Shown: in pieces, positions 17,248 through 25,540 of the stretch
Layout of the letters: every line of letters starts with the position of its first letter
How positions within the stretch are numbered: the stretch's first letter is position 1
NCBI RefSeq assembly: GCF_009765735.1
Contig: NZ_LMUW01000033.1
Coordinates: forward strand, 1 to 38,075
Source: Xenophilus sp. L33
GTDB taxonomy: Bacteria > Pseudomonadota > Gammaproteobacteria > Burkholderiales > Burkholderiaceae_C
Direction of reading: 5' to 3'
Length of the DNA: 38,075 bases
Translations under genes and position numbers: made by a program
The notes under the pieces: model-generated
Told to the model about the DNA's origin: nothing
The model's input: only the letters and a program-made list of their open reading frames with translations
Databases searched by the model: none

Positions 17248-17750
17248 CACCCAACGAAACCACCGTCGCCCGCCTCGGGGCGGAGTCGCGGCTGCGCGTG
17301 CGCGGCCATCGCTACGAGGACTTCGAAGTCGGCAGGCAGTTCGTGCACCACTGGGGCCGCACGATCAGCGCGGCCGACAACACGCTCTTCGCCACGCTGA
17401 CGCTGCACTACAACCCGCACTACACCAACGCCGACTTCGCCCAGGCCCACGGCCATCCGACGACGCCGGTGGTGCCGCTGCTGGTCTTCAACACGGTCTT
17501 CGGCCTGTCGGTGGAAGACCTGTCGGAAGGCGGCGGGCCCTTCCTGGGCGTCGACGAACTCGGCTATCTGGCGACCGTATATCCGGGCGACACCCTCTAC
17601 GCCCGCTCGACGGTGATCGCCGCGCGGCTGGCCAGCAATCGGCGCGGCTACGGCATCGTCACCTGGCACACGTCGGGCACGAACCAGCGCGGCGAACCGG
17701 TGATCGATTTCAAGCGCTCCAACCTGGTCAAGACGAGGAACCAAGGATGA
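17244..17750 (+). CDS. MaoC-family (hot-dog) dehydratase, first copy
   Basis: The 168-residue protein has the MaoC hot-dog fold start RYEDFEVGRQFVHHWG, followed by ISAADNTLFATLTL and NPHYTNADFAQAHG. Family members hydrate enoyl-CoA thioesters, mesaconyl-CoA among them, using an Asp/His pair. Here the position that usually holds the catalytic His (the fourth residue of NPxH) is Tyr, with His one residue earlier (NPHY). This may mark a subfamily or an altered activity. It overlaps MmgE/PrpD upstream and the acyl-CoA dehydrogenase downstream by four bases each, so translation is tightly coupled. A second MaoC gene lies at 18970. One may hydrate and the other assist or act on a different isomer, which is an inference. 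Confidence 0.85.
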   Translation: MTPNETTVARLGAESRLRVRGHRYEDFEVGRQFVHHWGRTISAADNTLFATLTLHYNPHYTNADFAQAHGHPTTPVVPLLVFNTVFGLSVEDLSEGGGPFLGVDELGYLATVYPGDTLYARSTVIAARLASNRRGYGIVTWHTSGTNQRGEPVIDFKRSNLVKTRNQG

Positions 17751-18973
17751 ACGAAGAAGGACTGGGCTGGATGACCGAGGAGCGCCGCATGATCCGCGAC
17801 GCCGCCCGCGAGTTCACGATGAAGGAAGTGCTGCCGCTGGCCAACGAGCTGGACGGGCCGGACGCCGAGATCCCGATGTCGCTGCGGCAGAAGCTCGCCG
17901 ACATGGGCTATTTCGGCATCCTGATCCCCGAGGAATACGGCGGCATGGGCCTCGGCTACTTCGAGTATTGCCTCATCTGCGAGCAGCTTTCGCGCGGCTG
18001 GATGTCGGTGGCCTCGATCGTGGCCCGGGCGCAAGGTGGATGGATCCAGTCGTCGATGCCCGAGGAGATGCGCCGCCGCCACCTGCCGCGCGTGGTGCTC
18101 GGCGAATTCCTGAGCGCCGTGGCGCTGAGCGAACCCGACACCGGCTCCGACCTGGCATCGATTTCCTGCCGCGCGGTGCGCGACGGCGACGAGTGGGTGC
18201 TGACCGGCAACAAGTACTGGTGCACCTTCGCCGACGGCGCCGACTACCTGACGGTCTTCGCACGCACCGCGCCGCCGCCGAGCGCCGACAAGCGCTATCT
18301 CGGCCTTTCGTGCTTCCTGATCGAGAAGGAACGCGGCAGCTTCCCCGCGGGCATGCGCGGCATGCCGATCCCGAAGATCGGCTACTTCGGCTGGAAGACC
18401 TTCGAGCTGGCGCTGGATGGCGTGCGGGTGCCGGCTTCCAACCTGATCGGCGACGAAGGCAAGGCATTCCTCCTCATGACCAAGGGGCTGGAAGGCGCGC
18501 GGGCCCACACCGCGGCGCGCGCCATCGGCCTGGCACAAGGTGCGCTGGAAGACGCGATCGCCTACGCCGGCGAGCGTCGCCAGTTCGGCCTGCCGATCGC
18601 CGAATACCAGGCGATCCGATTCAAGATCGCCACCATGGCGACCGAGATCGAGGCCGCGCGCCAGCTGATGTACTACGTCTGCGGCGAGATCGACAGCGGC
18701 CGCCGCTGCGACAAGGAAGCCTCGATGGTCAAGCTGTTCGCCTCCGAGATGGCCGAGCGGGTGACCTCCGAGGCGATGCAGATCCTCGGCGGCGCCGGCT
18801 ACACGAAGCTGTTCGCGGTCGAGCGCTACTGGCGCGATGCGCGGCTGACCAAGATCTTCGAGGGCACTTCCGAGATCCAGCAGCGCATCATCGCGACGCA
18901 CCTGCTCGGCAAGTCCGAAGTCGAGTCCATGATCGCCGCGCGCGCCTTCGACAAGAGCGGAGCGGCACGATGA
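17747..18973 (+). CDS. Acyl-CoA dehydrogenase of the central cluster
   Basis: This 408-residue flavoenzyme introduces a double bond alpha-beta to a CoA thioester. It shows the helical N-domain (MTEERRMIRDAAREFTMKE), the FAD/substrate segments FLSAVALSEPDTGSDLAS and WVLTGNKYWCT, RRQFGLPIAEYQAIRFK, MQILGGAGYTK and the catalytic Glu in IFEGTSEIQQR (Glu372). It differs clearly from the isobutyryl-CoA-type enzyme at 10400. Its place between two MaoC hydratases and before a CoA-transferase and a malyl-CoA-lyase-like gene fits a role on a dicarboxylyl-CoA such as methylsuccinyl-CoA. That substrate is an inference from context only. The start overlaps the upstream stop (ATGA). Confidence 0.87.
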   Translation: MNEEGLGWMTEERRMIRDAAREFTMKEVLPLANELDGPDAEIPMSLRQKLADMGYFGILIPEEYGGMGLGYFEYCLICEQLSRGWMSVASIVARAQGGWIQSSMPEEMRRRHLPRVVLGEFLSAVALSEPDTGSDLASISCRAVRDGDEWVLTGNKYWCTFADGADYLTVFARTAPPPSADKRYLGLSCFLIEKERGSFPAGMRGMPIPKIGYFGWKTFELALDGVRVPASNLIGDEGKAFLLMTKGLEGARAHTAARAIGLAQGALEDAIAYAGERRQFGLPIAEYQAIRFKIATMATEIEAARQLMYYVCGEIDSGRRCDKEASMVKLFASEMAERVTSEAMQILGGAGYTKLFAVERYWRDARLTKIFEGTSEIQQRIIATHLLGKSEVESMIAARAFDKSGAAR

Positions 18974-19458
18974 AGCCGTCGCAACTCACCAGCGCCGACA
19001 ACTACTACGAGGACTTCGAGCCCGGGCAGCTGATTCGCCATGCGCGCGGCAAGACCGTCACCGAGATGGACAACGTGCTGATCACCAACCTGGTGATGAA
19101 CACCGCCGACGGCCACTTCAACGAGGACGCGATGAAGAAGGACGCCAAGGGCATCTTCGCTCAGCGGGTGGTCTTCGGTGGCATCAACCTGGCGATGGTG
19201 CTCGGGCTGGCGGCGCAGGACACCGCCGAGCAATGCCTGCGCGAGTTGGCGCTCGACAAGATCCGCCTGTCGCATCCGGTCTTCCATGGCGACACGCTCT
19301 ATGCCTTCAGCGAGGTGCTGGCCCGCGAGGACGCCGAGCAGGCCGATGCCGGCGTCGTGCGCTTCAGGCACTACGGCGTGAACCAGGACGGCAAGCTGTG
19401 CGTGGAGGCCGAGCGCAGCGTGCTGCTCAAGCGCAAGAGTCACTGGGGCGATCGATGA
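18970..19458 (+). CDS. MaoC-family (hot-dog) dehydratase, second copy
   Basis: The 162-residue protein opens NYYEDFEPGQLIRHARGKTV and continues VTEMDNVLITNLVMNT and GHFNEDAMKK, giving the hot-dog fold with an Asp (MDN) and His (GHF) where the catalytic pair is expected. LSHPVFHGDTLYAFSEV is typical of MaoC hydratases that act on short branched or dicarboxylyl-CoA thioesters. It is clearly related to the copy at 17244 but keeps the canonical His. The ATG at 18970 overlaps the TGA of the dehydrogenase, and its own stop overlaps the start of the CoA-transferase. The product most likely hydrates the enoyl-CoA formed by the preceding dehydrogenase. Confidence 0.86.
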   Translation: MKPSQLTSADNYYEDFEPGQLIRHARGKTVTEMDNVLITNLVMNTADGHFNEDAMKKDAKGIFAQRVVFGGINLAMVLGLAAQDTAEQCLRELALDKIRLSHPVFHGDTLYAFSEVLAREDAEQADAGVVRFRHYGVNQDGKLCVEAERSVLLKRKSHWGDR

Positions 19459-20672
19459 ACGGCGCGCTGCAGGACCTGGTGGTGCTCGACCTCACGCAGA
19501 TGCTGGCAGGCCCCTACGCGACGATGATGCTCGCCGACCAGGGCGCGCGCGTCATCAAGATCGAGCCGCCCGGCGGCGACACGACGCGCATCAACGGCCC
19601 GCACCTGCCCGGCGCGCGCAGGAGCGACGAGGCCGGCTTCGGCGCCTACTTCGCCTCGATCAACCGCAACAAGCAGTCGCTGGTGCTGGACCTGAAGAAG
19701 CCGGCCGGCAAGGCGGCACTGTTGCGGCTGGTCGCGCAGGCCGACGTGCTGGTCGAGAACTTCCGCGCCGGCGTGATGGAGCGCCTCGGCCTCGGCTACG
19801 AGGTGCTGGGCGAGGTCAATCCCAGGCTGGTCTATGCGGCGCTGCGCGGCTTCGGCGATCCGCGCAGCGGCCACAGCCCGTATGCGGACTGGCCCGCCTA
19901 CGATCCGGTCGCCCAGGCGATGGGCGGCATCATGGGCATCACCGGCCCGGTCGCCGGCGGTCCGCCGACCAAGATCGGCCCCGGCATCGGCGACGTCGCG
20001 CCGGCGATGTACCTGGCCTTCGGCATCGCGTCGGCCTGCTGGCAAGCCCAGCGCAGCGGCCGCGGCCAGTTCGTCGATGTCGCGATGGTCGATGCGGTGC
20101 TGGCGGTCTGCGAGCGGCTCGTCTACCAGTACAGCGTGACAGGCCGCGTGCCCCGGCCGGAAGGCAACGGCCATCCGCTGCTCTGTCCCTTCGGCATCTT
20201 TCCGGCAAGCGATGGTCACGTCAGCCTGGGCGTGCCCAACGACCGCTTCTGGGTGCCGCTGGCACGGCGCATGGGCCGACCGGAACTGATCGACGATCCA
20301 CGCTTCGCCACCAACGAAGCCCGCGTCGAGAACCGTGCGGCCGTGGACGCGGTGGTATCGGCCTGGACCGCCCGCCATGCCAAGGCCGAACTCGGCGAAC
20401 TGCTCGGCGGCGAGATTCCGTTCGGGCCGGTGCTCGATGCGGCCGACATCTTCGGCGACGCGCACTTCAGGCAGCGCGGGATGCTGGTCGAGGTCGAGCA
20501 ACCGGGCGCCGATGGCCCGCTGACGATCGCCAATACCCCCGTGCGCATGAGCGCCACACCGGGCGGCGTACGCCGGCGCGCACCGCTGACCGGCGAGCAC
20601 ACCGGCGAGGTGCTCGCCGACTTCGGCTTCAGCGTCGAAGAGATCGCGGCGCTGAACGAGCAAGCCATCTGA
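19455..20672 (+). CDS. CaiB/BaiF class III CoA-transferase of the central cluster
   Basis: This 405-residue enzyme moves CoA from a donor thioester to a carboxylic acid through an aspartyl-CoA anhydride intermediate. It has the family opening LVVLDLTQMLAGPYATMMLA, the VIKIEPPGGD segment, ENFRAGVMERLGLG, and the probable catalytic Asp in VAMVDAVLAV (Asp213). The C-terminal part contains IPFGPVLDAADIF and HFRQRGMLVE, also conserved in the family. In this cluster it most likely activates the imported acid, with succinyl-CoA or another thioester as donor. The donor and acceptor cannot be read from the sequence. It overlaps the MaoC gene by four bases, and the lyase follows 18 bases later. Confidence 0.88.
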   Translation: MNGALQDLVVLDLTQMLAGPYATMMLADQGARVIKIEPPGGDTTRINGPHLPGARRSDEAGFGAYFASINRNKQSLVLDLKKPAGKAALLRLVAQADVLVENFRAGVMERLGLGYEVLGEVNPRLVYAALRGFGDPRSGHSPYADWPAYDPVAQAMGGIMGITGPVAGGPPTKIGPGIGDVAPAMYLAFGIASACWQAQRSGRGQFVDVAMVDAVLAVCERLVYQYSVTGRVPRPEGNGHPLLCPFGIFPASDGHVSLGVPNDRFWVPLARRMGRPELIDDPRFATNEARVENRAAVDAVVSAWTARHAKAELGELLGGEIPFGPVLDAADIFGDAHFRQRGMLVEVEQPGADGPLTIANTPVRMSATPGGVRRRAPLTGEHTGEVLADFGFSVEEIAALNEQAI

Positions 20673-20690
20673 ACATCAGGAGTGAACACC

Positions 20691-21602
20691 ATGCAGGAAC
20701 GTCCCCACCGCCTTCGGCGCTGCCAGCTCTCGGTCCCCGGGTCGAGCGAGAAGATGATGAAGAAGGCCGCCGAGATGCCGATCGACTTCGTCTTCCTCGA
20801 CCTCGAGGACGCGGTCGCGCCGAGCGAGAAGCGTGCCGCGCGCGGCAAGATCGTGCAAGCCCTCAACACGCTCGACTGGGGCCGCACCACGCGCTGCGTG
20901 CGCATCAACGACCTCGGCACCGAATACGCCTACGAGGACATCATCGAGGTGGTCGAGGGCGCGCGCGAGAACCTCGACGTCATCATGCTGCCCAAGGCGA
21001 TGAGCGCCTCCGACGTGCAGTTCGTCGACAAGCTGCTCGCGATGATGGAGAAGAAGCTGGGCCTGACAAAGCGCATCGGCATCGACGTGCTGATCGAGGA
21101 GGTCGAGGCGATGATGCGCGTGGACGAGATCGCGGCCAGCACGCCGCGCCTCGAATGCCTGATCTTCGGCATGGGCGACTACTCGGCGAGCCAGGGCATC
21201 TCGCTGGCCGACATCGGCGGCACGACCGGCTATCCGGGCGACATCTGGAGCTACCAGCGGCACAAGCTGACGATCGCGGCCCGTGCGAACAGGCTCGACG
21301 CGGTCGACGGCCCCTTCGCCGACTTCAAGGACGCGTCCGCGTATCGCGAGGAATGCCGGCGCGCGATGATCCTCGGCATGGTGGGCAAGTGGGCCATCCA
21401 TCCGGCGCAGGTGTCGCTGGCGCAGGAGGTCTTCTCGCCCGATCCGGCCGCGGTCGCCGAGGCGCGCGAGATGATCCGCGCCTACGACGCGGCGCTGGCC
21501 GACGGCCTCGGCGCGGTGCAATACAAGGGCAAGATGATCGACATCGCCTCGGTGCGCATCGTCCGCAACCTGGTCCGGCGCGCGGACCGCCTCGGACTGT
21601 GA
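20691..21602 (+). CDS. Malyl-CoA / beta-methylmalyl-CoA lyase-like enzyme
   Basis: The 303-residue protein is a CitE-superfamily lyase closest in appearance to the L-malyl-CoA/beta-methylmalyl-CoA (and citramalyl-CoA) lyase branch. Features are RRCQLSVPGSSEKMM, FVFLDLEDAVAPSEK, VIMLPKAMSASDV, a metal-binding Glu in VLIEEVEAMM, GMGDYSASQG with a metal-binding Asp, and KWAIHPAQV. Such enzymes split a 3-hydroxyacyl-CoA into acetyl-CoA or propionyl-CoA plus glyoxylate or pyruvate. AGGAG at 20678-20682 lies eight bases before ATG 20691, which is why this start is preferred over GTG 20682. The upstream transferase, hydratases and dehydrogenase make it the natural last step of the pathway. Its stop overlaps the start of the Bug gene. 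Confidence 0.87.
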   Translation: MQERPHRLRRCQLSVPGSSEKMMKKAAEMPIDFVFLDLEDAVAPSEKRAARGKIVQALNTLDWGRTTRCVRINDLGTEYAYEDIIEVVEGARENLDVIMLPKAMSASDVQFVDKLLAMMEKKLGLTKRIGIDVLIEEVEAMMRVDEIAASTPRLECLIFGMGDYSASQGISLADIGGTTGYPGDIWSYQRHKLTIAARANRLDAVDGPFADFKDASAYREECRRAMILGMVGKWAIHPAQVSLAQEVFSPDPAAVAEAREMIRAYDAALADGLGAVQYKGKMIDIASVRIVRNLVRRADRLGL

Positions 21603-22615
21603 TGCCGATGGTGTCCCGTTCCATGTCGCTCCGCCCGAATCGCCGCGAACTGCTGCACGGCCTGGCCGCGCTCGGCCTCGGCGCGCTGGGGATCGAAGCG
21701 CACGCAGAGGCGAGCACGTACCCGCAGCGGCCGATCACCATCGTCGTCGGCTTTCCGCCCGGCACCAGCACCGACACGATCACCCGGCTCATCGCGGACA
21801 GGATGAGCCGCAAGCTCGGGCAGCCGTTCATCGTCGAGAACCGCACCGGACTGGGCGGTGCCATCGGTGCCGCCTACGTGTCGCGCGCCGCGGCGGACGG
21901 CTACACGCTCGTCATGAGCGGAACCGGCCCGATGATCATCAGCCCGCTCATCGACCGTGAGACGAAGTACGACGCCTTGCGCGACTTCACGCCGGTGGGC
22001 TTGGCGGCCTACGGCGCCTACCTGATGGTCGCAGGGCCGAGGCTGAAAGTGGACTCGCTGGCCGACCTGATCGGCCAGGCCAAGGCAAGGCCGGGCGCCA
22101 TCAGCTACGCCACCACCGGCGTCGGAACCACCAGCCATCTTCTGATGTCGATGTTCGCCAGCCAGGCGGGCATCCGGTTGACGCACGTGCCGTATCGAGG
22201 TTCGACGCAGGCGGCGACCGACCTGCTCGGCGGCATCGTGGACCTCATGATCGATCCGCTCATCACGATGAAGCCCTTCGTCGATGCCGGCAAGGTCACG
22301 CCGCTGGCGGTGTCGAGCGCGCGGCGCCAGCCTGGCCTGCCGAAGGTACCGACCATCGCGGAGTCGGGCTTTCCGGGTTTCGAAGGCGGCGCCTGGATCG
22401 GCATCCTCGGGCCGGCGGCCATGCCGCAGCCGGTCGTCGCCAGGCTCGATGAAGCGCTGCAGGTGGCGCTGGCCGATCCGGCGGTCAGGGAGATGTCCGA
22501 TCGACAGGGCTTCGAGACCCGTCCCGGCACGACCGAGGACTTCCGGCAGAAGCTGCGAGCGGACCACGCCAAGTGGCCCGAGGCAGTGCGCCTGTCGGGC
22601 GCGGTCGCCGAGTGA
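21602..22615 (+). CDS. Bug-family periplasmic receptor, first of the central cluster
   Basis: The 337-residue protein has an N-terminal signal with an RR pair (LRPNRRELLHGLAALGLGAL). The Bug core follows: YPQRPITIVVGFPPGTSTDT, PFIVENRTGLGGAIGA, DGYTLVMSG and THVPYRGSTQAATDLLGG. These receptors bind carboxylates in the periplasm and hand them to a tripartite tricarboxylate transporter, whose membrane parts are not in the window. The ATG at 21602 overlaps the lyase stop; an internal ATG at 21623 would also leave a complete signal. Position inside the operon indicates that its ligand is the pathway substrate or a close relative. The residues contacting the ligand are not conserved enough to name it. 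Confidence 0.9.
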   Translation: MPMVSRSMSLRPNRRELLHGLAALGLGALGIEAHAEASTYPQRPITIVVGFPPGTSTDTITRLIADRMSRKLGQPFIVENRTGLGGAIGAAYVSRAAADGYTLVMSGTGPMIISPLIDRETKYDALRDFTPVGLAAYGAYLMVAGPRLKVDSLADLIGQAKARPGAISYATTGVGTTSHLLMSMFASQAGIRLTHVPYRGSTQAATDLLGGIVDLMIDPLITMKPFVDAGKVTPLAVSSARRQPGLPKVPTIAESGFPGFEGGAWIGILGPAAMPQPVVARLDEALQVALADPAVREMSDRQGFETRPGTTEDFRQKLRADHAKWPEAVRLSGAVAE

Positions 22616-22643
22616 CGCAGATCCACAGACCCCAGGAGACACC

Positions 22644-23426
22644 ATGAACGCACCCTCGATCCTTCATTCGACCCCGATGCGCGACCGGGTCAGCGACAGC
22701 GAATGGCAGCTGCGCGTGGACACCGCGCTGTGCTACCGGCTCATGCACAAGCATGGCTGGAGCGACATGATCTACAACCACATCACGACCCGTCTGCCGG
22801 ACGAGCCCGAGCACTTCCTGATCAATGCCTACGGCCTGCACTACAGCGAGATCACCGCCTCCAGCCTCTACAAGATCGACCACGACGGCGAGGTGATCCT
22901 GGCGCCGGACACGCACTACGGCATCAACCGGGCGGGCTACATCATCCACAGCGCGGTGCATGCGGCCCGGCCCGACGTCAACGCGGTGATCCACACGCAC
23001 ACGCGCGCCGGAACGGCGGTGTCGTCGATGCGCTGCGGCTTGCTGCCGTTGTCGCTGGCCGCGATGCGGCTCGGCGGCCGCATCGGCTACCACGACTGTG
23101 AAGGCACCGTGGTCGACCTGGCCGAACGCGAAAGCATCCGGCGCGACCTCTGCGACCACCAGGCGCTCATCCTGCGCAACCATGGCCTGCTCACCTGCGG
23201 TCCCAACATCATGGAGACTTTCAACCTGCAGTATTCGCTGGAGACCGCCTGCCAGGTGCAGGTCGACACGCTCGCCTGCGGCACCGAGATCGTGCTGCCG
23301 CCGCCGGATGTGGTCGAGCGCACCGGTCATCTGTTCCGCAGCAACATCCGGCGGGCCTACGGCGTCATGGAATGGGAAGCGCTGACCCGGATGATGAACA
23401 AGGAAGACCCTTCCTTCCGAGACTGA
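22644..23426 (+). CDS. Class II aldolase/adducin family protein
   Basis: This 260-residue protein belongs to the zinc-dependent class II aldolase/adducin family, which includes fuculose-phosphate aldolase and several decarboxylases and lyases for oxidised sugars and acids. The metal ligands are visible as IHTHTRAG (His117, His119) and RNHGLLTCG (His180). WSDMIYNHITTRLP is the usual N-terminal substrate loop. The ATG at 22644 follows CAGGAGAC, a good ribosome binding site. Unlike its neighbours upstream it is separated by 28 bases rather than overlapping. What it cleaves is unknown; with the next gene it could handle a hydroxy- or keto-acid side product of the lyase pathway. Confidence 0.86.
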   Translation: MNAPSILHSTPMRDRVSDSEWQLRVDTALCYRLMHKHGWSDMIYNHITTRLPDEPEHFLINAYGLHYSEITASSLYKIDHDGEVILAPDTHYGINRAGYIIHSAVHAARPDVNAVIHTHTRAGTAVSSMRCGLLPLSLAAMRLGGRIGYHDCEGTVVDLAERESIRRDLCDHQALILRNHGLLTCGPNIMETFNLQYSLETACQVQVDTLACGTEIVLPPPDVVERTGHLFRSNIRRAYGVMEWEALTRMMNKEDPSFRD

Positions 23427-23437
23427 GCGCCACCGCG

Positions 23438-24472
23438 ATGACCACCGTGCTGCTGGCTGGCAGGTACTGGCGCGAGCACGAGGCGCTGTTGAATCAGTGC
23501 CTCGCCACCGCGCCCGAGCTGCGCTTCTGGGTTCCCGACGACGGCCAGCCGGCCCTCGAGGCCGGCCTGCGGCAGGTCGACATGCTGCTCATGAGCGCCG
23601 AGGTCGCGCTCGACGGCCGCATCTTCGAGCTTCTGCCGCGCTGCCCCAACGTGCGCACGATCCAGCTGCCGTTCTCGGGCCACGATCGCCTGCGACCCGA
23701 ACTGCTGCCGCCCGGCAGTCGGCTCTGCATCACCAGCGTGCACGACGCGACCATCGCCGAGTTCGTCTTCGCGGCGATGCTGGAACTGGAGATCGGCCTC
23801 GCCATGATCGCGGACACCTTCCGCGCAGGCAGTTGGGCCTACGGCGGCTCGACCGCCATGGGCCACAAACATGGCGAGTTGCGCGGCAAGCGGCTCGGCC
23901 TGCTCGGCTTCGGCAGCATCGGCCGCGCGGTGGCCCGGCGAGCCGCCGCCTTCGAGATGGAGATCGCGGCCGTCGGGCGTTCGGCGCAGCCATCGCCACC
24001 CGCACCGCTGGCCTGGTACGGCGGCCCGGAGGCCTTGCCGCGTCTGCTCTCGCAGAGCGACTACCTCGTGGTGTGCTGCGCGCTGACGGACGAGACGCTC
24101 GGCCTCGTCGGTGCCGCGGAACTGGCGGCGATGCCGCCGCACGCCGCGCTGGTCAACGTGGCGCGCGGGCCTGTGGTGGACGAAGAGGCGCTCAACGAAG
24201 CCCTGCGCGACCGCGTCATCCGCACGGCGGCGCTCGACGTCTGGTATGCCTACCCGAGCCGCGACGAGCCGCAGCCGCGCCCATCCCGCTTTCCCTTCCA
24301 CATGCTGGACAACGTGCTGATGACGCCGCATTGCGCCGCTTGGACAGTCACCCAGGATGCCCGCCGCATCGAGGCCGTTGCCGCCAACGTCGACCGCGTG
24401 ACCCGCGGGGACGAGCCCCTGAACGTGGTGCTTCGCGTCGGCGCCGACCCGGCCCATCCATCACATCCGTGA
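23438..24472 (+). CDS. D-isomer-specific 2-hydroxyacid dehydrogenase
   Basis: The 344-residue enzyme reduces a 2-oxoacid or oxidises a D-2-hydroxyacid with NAD(P)H. The nucleotide-binding motif is GLLGFGSIGRAVARR (GFGSIG from residue 157). The catalytic Arg is in LVNVARGPVVDEEAL, and the catalytic His is in MTPHCAAWT. Glyoxylate, hydroxypyruvate and phosphoglycerate are common substrates in the family. Glyoxylate would fit if the upstream lyase makes it, but this is inference. The stop codon at 24470-24472 lies inside the second ATCAC-N4-GTGAT palindrome, so the end of this gene overlaps a probable control site for the next one. Confidence 0.88.
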   Translation: MTTVLLAGRYWREHEALLNQCLATAPELRFWVPDDGQPALEAGLRQVDMLLMSAEVALDGRIFELLPRCPNVRTIQLPFSGHDRLRPELLPPGSRLCITSVHDATIAEFVFAAMLELEIGLAMIADTFRAGSWAYGGSTAMGHKHGELRGKRLGLLGFGSIGRAVARRAAAFEMEIAAVGRSAQPSPPAPLAWYGGPEALPRLLSQSDYLVVCCALTDETLGLVGAAELAAMPPHAALVNVARGPVVDEEALNEALRDRVIRTAALDVWYAYPSRDEPQPRPSRFPFHMLDNVLMTPHCAAWTVTQDARRIEAVAANVDRVTRGDEPLNVVLRVGADPAHPSHP

Positions 24473-24473
24473 T
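24460..24473. promoter_or_regulatory. Second ATCAC-N4-GTGAT palindrome, candidate operator
   Basis: The sequence ATCACATCCGTGAT has perfect ATCAC/GTGAT arms (CATCAC/GTGATG if extended by one base) around a 4-base centre. It matches the site at 15790-15803 at 12 of 14 positions. It overlaps the stop codon of the 2-hydroxyacid dehydrogenase and lies 55 bases before the second Bug gene of the cluster. This suggests that the Bug-cupin pair can be transcribed from its own promoter under the same regulator as the main operon. Confidence 0.55.
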
Positions 24474-24528
24474 GCCGGTGCGGCAGCCGCGAACCCATAC
24501 TTTCGATGCCACAGGCCCAGGAGACAAG

Positions 24529-25527
24529 ATGACATTCCCACTTCGGATGAACCGACGCGCGGCCCTCGGCCGGTCGCTCGGCCTGGCCGCCGCCGCGGCC
24601 GCGCCGGCCCTGCTGCGGGCCCAGACGAGCAACGACGCGCCCTTGAAGATCGTGCTGGCCTTCGGTGCCGGCGGCACCTCCGACTTCCTCGCACGGCTCT
24701 ATGCACCCTCGCTCGGCGAGACGCTGGGCCGACCGGTGATCGTCGACTACAAGCCGGGCGTGAACGGCGTCGCCGGACTCAACTCCGTGGCCAAGTCCCG
24801 CGCGGACGGCAACACGCTCATCCTCACCGACATGATGACCATGACGGTCACGCCCTGGATCATGCCGAGCATGCCGCTCAAGCCCTTCGAGGAACTGACG
24901 CCGATCGCGGTCGCCGCCTACTTTCCCTACCTGTTCGTGGTCAATCCGGCGCTGCCGATCCACGACCTGGCGGAGCTGAAGGCCTACTCGCTCGCCCATC
25001 CCGGCCGCTTCAACCTGGCGACCGGCGGCACCGGCACCGCGCAGCACCTGATCGGCATCGAGATGGCCCAGCACCTCGGCGACCTGCAATGGACCTACGT
25101 GCCGTACAAGGGCGCGACCGCCGCGCTGGTCGACCTGGTGGGCGGCACCGTCGACGGCATCGTCCTGTCGAGCCCGCCGCTGCTGCCGCTGCTCGGCACC
25201 GGCAAGATCCGCGCGATCGCGGCTTCCGGCACGGCACGCTGGCCCAACCTGCCCGACACGGCGACCTTCATCGAGCAGGGCATGCCGGGCTACCAGCCGG
25301 GCAGCTACCAGGGGGTGCTGGCACCCAGCCAGACGTCGAAGTCCGCCATAGACACCCTCGCCGCCGCCTTCGCCAAGGCGGCCGCGCAGCCGGCCTTCAA
25401 GGCCAAGCTCGCTGAGCAAGGCGGCCAGGTGCGCAACGACACGCCCAAGGAAATGCTCGCATTGCTCAACGACGAATCCGCCAGGTGGGGCGCGATCGTC
25501 AAGGCCCATCACATCGTCCTCGAATGA
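24529..25527 (+). CDS. Bug-family periplasmic receptor, second of the central cluster
   Basis: This 332-residue receptor has a signal with an RR pair and a long Ala-rich core (MNRRAALGRSLGLAAAAAA, cleavage near LLRAQ). The Bug core follows: LKIVLAFGAGGTSDFLARL, PVIVDYKPGVNGVAG and VPYKGATAALVDLVGG. It differs strongly from the Bug protein at 21602, so the two probably bind different ligands rather than being a recent duplication. CAGGAGAC precedes the ATG at good distance. A palindrome shared with the head of the cluster lies 55 bases upstream. A cupin gene follows within 13 bases. Confidence 0.9.
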   Translation: MTFPLRMNRRAALGRSLGLAAAAAAPALLRAQTSNDAPLKIVLAFGAGGTSDFLARLYAPSLGETLGRPVIVDYKPGVNGVAGLNSVAKSRADGNTLILTDMMTMTVTPWIMPSMPLKPFEELTPIAVAAYFPYLFVVNPALPIHDLAELKAYSLAHPGRFNLATGGTGTAQHLIGIEMAQHLGDLQWTYVPYKGATAALVDLVGGTVDGIVLSSPPLLPLLGTGKIRAIAASGTARWPNLPDTATFIEQGMPGYQPGSYQGVLAPSQTSKSAIDTLAAAFAKAAAQPAFKAKLAEQGGQVRNDTPKEMLALLNDESARWGAIVKAHHIVLE

Positions 25528-25540
25528 CAGGAGCACGCCC

